Origin: an uncultured Lachnospiraceae bacterium
GTDB lineage: Bacteria; Bacillota; Clostridia; Lachnospirales; Lachnospiraceae
NCBI GenBank assembly: GCA_944376125.1
Contig: CALWBQ010000047.1
Coordinates: 25,177-89,176 of the forward strand
Length of the DNA: 64,000 bases
Direction of reading: 5' to 3'
In this document: positions 61,864-64,000 of the stretch, in pieces
Layout: each line of letters opens with the position of its first letter
Numbering within the stretch: position 1 is the first letter of the stretch
Position numbers and translations under genes: made by a program
The notes under the pieces: generated by a model
Database searches by the model: none
What the model saw: only the letters and a program-made list of their open reading frames with translations
What the model was told of the DNA's origin: nothing

Positions 61864-62328
61864 ATGAGCTCAAGAACTAAAATCGTTGTGCTCCGGATGA
61901 AGGAAATCATTTATACAGCCATCTTTGCCGGGCTGGCCATTCTGCTGATCACCCTGTTTCTCTTCATGCTCCGCGCCAGAAAAGCAGAGCAGCCTGCAGG
62001 AAGCCAGGATGCAGTCAGCTCGGAGCAGGAACTTTCAGCCTCTTACATACCCGGCGTCTACTCTGCCTCCATCTCTCTCGGCAGCCAGACGGTCAATGTA
62101 GAAGTCGCTGTGGACTCCAGTCAGATCACTTCCATTTCCCTGGTGCCGCTGGATGAGACTGTTGCTGCCATGTATCCCCTGATCCAGCCTTCCCTGGACC
62201 ATCTGGCAGAGCAGATTATCGCCAGCCAGTCCCTGGAGGGAATCACCTATGAATCCGGTTCCCGCTACACCTCTCAGGTGCTGCTGAATGCCATTGAAAC
62301 TGCCCTGTCAAAAGCAGCTGCAGATTAA
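61864..62328 (+). CDS. FMN-binding-domain-like membrane-anchored protein
   Basis: A 154-residue protein with one N-terminal membrane helix (about residues 16-38, IYTAIFAGLAILLITLFLFML) and an outside FMN_bind-like domain: YIPGVYSASISLGSQTVNVEVAVDSSQITSISLV followed by YESGSRYTSQVLLNAI near 130, which resembles the SGATxTS flavinylation motif. The Thr is present but the motif is degenerate, so covalent FMN attachment by ApbE is uncertain. AGGAGG lies 7 bp upstream of the ATG. The role may be extracytosolic electron transfer. Confidence 0.75.
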   Translation: MSSRTKIVVLRMKEIIYTAIFAGLAILLITLFLFMLRARKAEQPAGSQDAVSSEQELSASYIPGVYSASISLGSQTVNVEVAVDSSQITSISLVPLDETVAAMYPLIQPSLDHLAEQIIASQSLEGITYESGSRYTSQVLLNAIETALSKAAAD

Positions 62329-62429
62329 ATCATTTTCCCTTTAGTTCCCCTTGGCTAACCTCTTTTCTTTTTCCAAAAAGCGTGTATAATGGATAATTGC
62401 CTATATTATACTACAGGGGGAATTATACT

Positions 62430-63803
62430 ATGAAACGCAATGGCGCGGCTCCGGCAGCCACAGGAAATCCGATTACCGAAGGCGTAATCTGGAAACAGCT
62501 TCTACTGTTTTTCTTCCCGATTTTATTCGGGACTTTTTTCCAGCAGCTCTATAACACTGCAGATGCCGTGGTCGTAGGCCGCTTTGTCGGAAAAGAAGGG
62601 CTGGCCGCAGTCGGCGGCTCTACTTCCACTGTCATCAATCTGATCGTCAACTTTTTCGTCGGCCTGTCCTCTGGCTCTACCGTCATCATCTCCCAGTATT
62701 ATGGAGCCAGGAGGGAAAAACGGGTTCAGCAGGCTGTCCACACTTCCATCGCCTTTTCCATCCTGTTCGGCCTGGTTCTGACCGTCGTTGGAATTATTTT
62801 TGCGCCGGCAGCTCTCAGGGCTATGGACACTCCGGAAGAGATTCTTCCTGATTCTGTGCTGTATTTCAGGATCTACTGTGCCGGCCTGATCGCCAACCTG
62901 ATCTACAATATGGGGGCCGGCATCCTGCGCGCAGTGGGAGATTCCAAACGGCCTCTGTATTTCCTGATTGCAAGCTGCTTTACCAATATTGTCCTGGATG
63001 TTCTGTTTGTAGCAGGCTTCTCCATGGGGGTATCAGGCGCTGCCCTGGCTACCATCGCTTCCCAGATCGTCTCCGCCATATTGGTCCTGGCAGTGCTGAC
63101 TCGAACCAGTGATATGTACCGGCTGTCCTTTAAGGCCATCCGCATCAACTCCCCGATCCTTCTGCGGATCCTCCAGATCGGTTTCCCGGCTGGCCTTCAG
63201 TCCGTCATGTACTCGGCCTCCAACATTATCATCCAGGTAAGTGTCAATTCCCTGGGCACGGACGTTATCGCCGCCTGGACTGCATATGGAAAGATCGACA
63301 GCATCTACTGGATGATTGTCAATGCCTTCGGCATTTCCGCCACTACCTTCGTAGGCCAAAATTATGGTGCTGGAAAAAATGACCGGGTGCGTAAGGGCAT
63401 CCGGGTCTGTCTCGCCATGAGCGCTGTGACCACCTTGTTTTTGAGCGCTGTCCTGTACGTGTTCGGCAGCTACATCTATCTTCTGTTTACCACAGATGCT
63501 GCCGTCATAGACAAAGGCATGGAAATTCTGCATTTCCTGGTTCCCACCTTTATTACATATGTCTGCATTGAAATCCTGTCCGGTGCTCTCCGGGGAGTAG
63601 GGGACTGCTGGATCCCCATGATCATCACTGCTCTTGGGGTCTGCCTTCTCCGGGTTGTATGGATCTTTATCGCGGTTCCCATTTACCCCGATATCAAGAC
63701 CATCTGTTTCAGTTATCCGCTGACCTGGACCATCACCTCCATCCTGTTTATCGTTTACTTTAAGTGGTTCAGCAAGATTCGAAAACTGCCTAAGCAATCA
63801 TAA
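62430..63803 (+). CDS. MATE-family multidrug efflux transporter
   Basis: A 457-residue, 12-helix MATE protein: LLFFFPILFGTFFQQLYNTADAVVVGRFVGKEGLAAVGGS (about residues 24-63) and its C-half counterpart FGISATTFVGQNYGAGKNDRVRKGI. It is closer to the MepA/NorM type and distinct from the pump at 34840-36228. The start follows AGGGGG at 9 bp; a TATAAT lies at 62385-62390 without a clear -35. Its stop codon is 8 bp from the end of a group II intron. Confidence 0.93.
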   Translation: MKRNGAAPAATGNPITEGVIWKQLLLFFFPILFGTFFQQLYNTADAVVVGRFVGKEGLAAVGGSTSTVINLIVNFFVGLSSGSTVIISQYYGARREKRVQQAVHTSIAFSILFGLVLTVVGIIFAPAALRAMDTPEEILPDSVLYFRIYCAGLIANLIYNMGAGILRAVGDSKRPLYFLIASCFTNIVLDVLFVAGFSMGVSGAALATIASQIVSAILVLAVLTRTSDMYRLSFKAIRINSPILLRILQIGFPAGLQSVMYSASNIIIQVSVNSLGTDVIAAWTAYGKIDSIYWMIVNAFGISATTFVGQNYGAGKNDRVRKGIRVCLAMSAVTTLFLSAVLYVFGSYIYLLFTTDAAVIDKGMEILHFLVPTFITYVCIEILSGALRGVGDCWIPMIITALGVCLLRVVWIFIAVPIYPDIKTICFSYPLTWTITSILFIVYFKWFSKIRKLPKQS

Positions 63804-63811
63804 ACAGCCTG

Positions 63812-64000
63812 AATCGGATAGGGGAGATTTGACCCTCCCCTTCCACACCACGCAGCGTACCGTTCGGTACTACGCGGTTCAATAGTTTACACGTACTTTT
63901 AGATAGTGGGCAGTCATGGATGGATATCCAAGTCTGTCCACTATGATTGTCTTGGTAAGCACAGAGTTCAGCATTTCCGCCGCTCTCCATGTTCCCTTTC
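63812..64000 (-). mobile_element. Group II intron, 3' end (domains V and VI)
   Basis: The minus strand, reading toward decreasing coordinates, contains a domain V hairpin (63844-63880: ACCGCGTAGTACC-GAAC-GGTAC...TGGT with the usual internal bulge), then a domain VI stem GGGGAGGGTC...CTCCCC (63821-63840), then CTATCCGATT, a typical intron 3' end. The boundary with the flanking exon is placed at 63812, 8 bp beyond the MATE stop codon. The body of the intron continues beyond the window. An RT reading frame ends at 63879, just before domain V. Confidence 0.85.
63879..64000 (-). CDS. ltrA: Group II intron reverse transcriptase/maturase (C-terminal end)
   Basis: The last 39 residues are visible, beginning KGTWRAAEMLNSVLTKTI and continuing VDRLGYPSMTAHYLKVRVNY to a TGA. 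This matches the end of bacterial group II intron-encoded proteins (KGyWR...aLtn..L...GYpsl...Y). It ends at the start of the domain V hairpin, the usual arrangement. A different frame in the same stretch is open for 66 codons but has no homology that I recognise. Confidence 0.8.
   Translation of the reverse strand, partial: KGTWRAAEMLNSVLTKTIIVDRLGYPSMTAHYLKVRVNY

Noticed and set aside
63033..63797. 254-codon minus-strand open frame opposite the second MATE gene
   Set aside because: Asp/Gly-rich shadow frame without a family match.
63790..63990. 66-codon minus-strand open frame at the right edge
   Set aside because: It runs through intron domains V and VI; a neighbouring frame gives a recognisable RT C terminus ending at 63879.
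1..64000. CRISPR array, rRNA operon, prophage or IS element
   Set aside because: No regularly spaced repeats, no rRNA sequence and no transposase, integrase or phage structural genes were seen apart from the group II intron edge.

Overview
The window looks like a chromosomal stretch of an anaerobic, gut-type Lachnospiraceae (Clostridia) genome of moderate GC content. The evidence is the set of gene families: TrpB2 under a tryptophan T-box, a clostridial-type ThiC operon with ThiW, NfnAB-type electron-bifurcation genes, an anaerobic sulfatase maturase, AddAB rather than RecBCD, a TRAP uronate system, a CUT1 sugar transporter with a membrane AraC sensor, strong AGGAGG ribosome sites, and sigma-A promoters with 16-18 bp spacers. 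No rRNA, CRISPR array or prophage is visible. The only mobile DNA is the 3' end of a group II intron at the right edge.

Layout, left to right. 1-1122: nusA (partial) and rimP with their promoter. 1255-3196: an ABC importer (ATPase plus permease, no binding protein) behind an unexplained leader with its own terminator. 3225-8142: a zinc-ribbon membrane protein, a PTS-type EIIC permease, YitT and galT. 8164-9191: a Gx-transporter-family gene diverging from a NusG-II domain gene. 9220-13729: a thiamine operon thiC-thiW-thiME(fusion)-thiD behind a TPP riboswitch and terminator. 13759-17238: gpmI, then trpB2 behind a complete Trp T-box. 17277-23227: uxuA, an SDR mannonate oxidoreductase and a TRAP transporter, with a divergent AraC regulator. 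23267-25692: tRNA-Ala(CGC), an anaerobic sulfatase maturase, a membrane-anchored unknown and a structured repeat. 25756-30824: a FecCD-type iron-siderophore importer and a LysR regulator that share an 18-bp palindrome in their promoters. 30953-34059: secG-rnr-smpB. 34167-37773: a cyclase-family hydrolase, a MATE pump and two GNAT acetyltransferases. 37758-49998: a probable sulfated-uronide (glycosaminoglycan-like) utilisation locus. 50001-50335: an unidentified structured RNA. 50395-54433: an RNHCP protein, nfnBA, folA and a thyX-like gene. 54521-61810: addA and addB. 61864-63803: an FMN-binding-type protein and a second MATE pump. 63812-64000: the 3' end of a group II intron, minus strand.

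How the parts may work together. The 37.8-50.0 kb locus encodes import (binding protein and two permeases), a GH88 unsaturated glucuronyl hydrolase with both catalytic aspartates, a DUF2264 protein, a heparinase-like putative lyase, a Cys-type sulfatase and a membrane-spanning AraC sensor. Such a sulfatase needs its Cys oxidised to formylglycine, and a maturase of the right family is encoded 24 kb away. The separate uxuA/SDR/TRAP operon would carry non-sulfated uronates into the KDG pathway. The most useful items to follow up are the polysaccharide locus, the orphan structured RNA at 50.0-50.3 kb, the shared LysR-type operator, a FecCD permease whose only plausible start codons are ATT or ATC, and the unexplained leader before the ABC importer.
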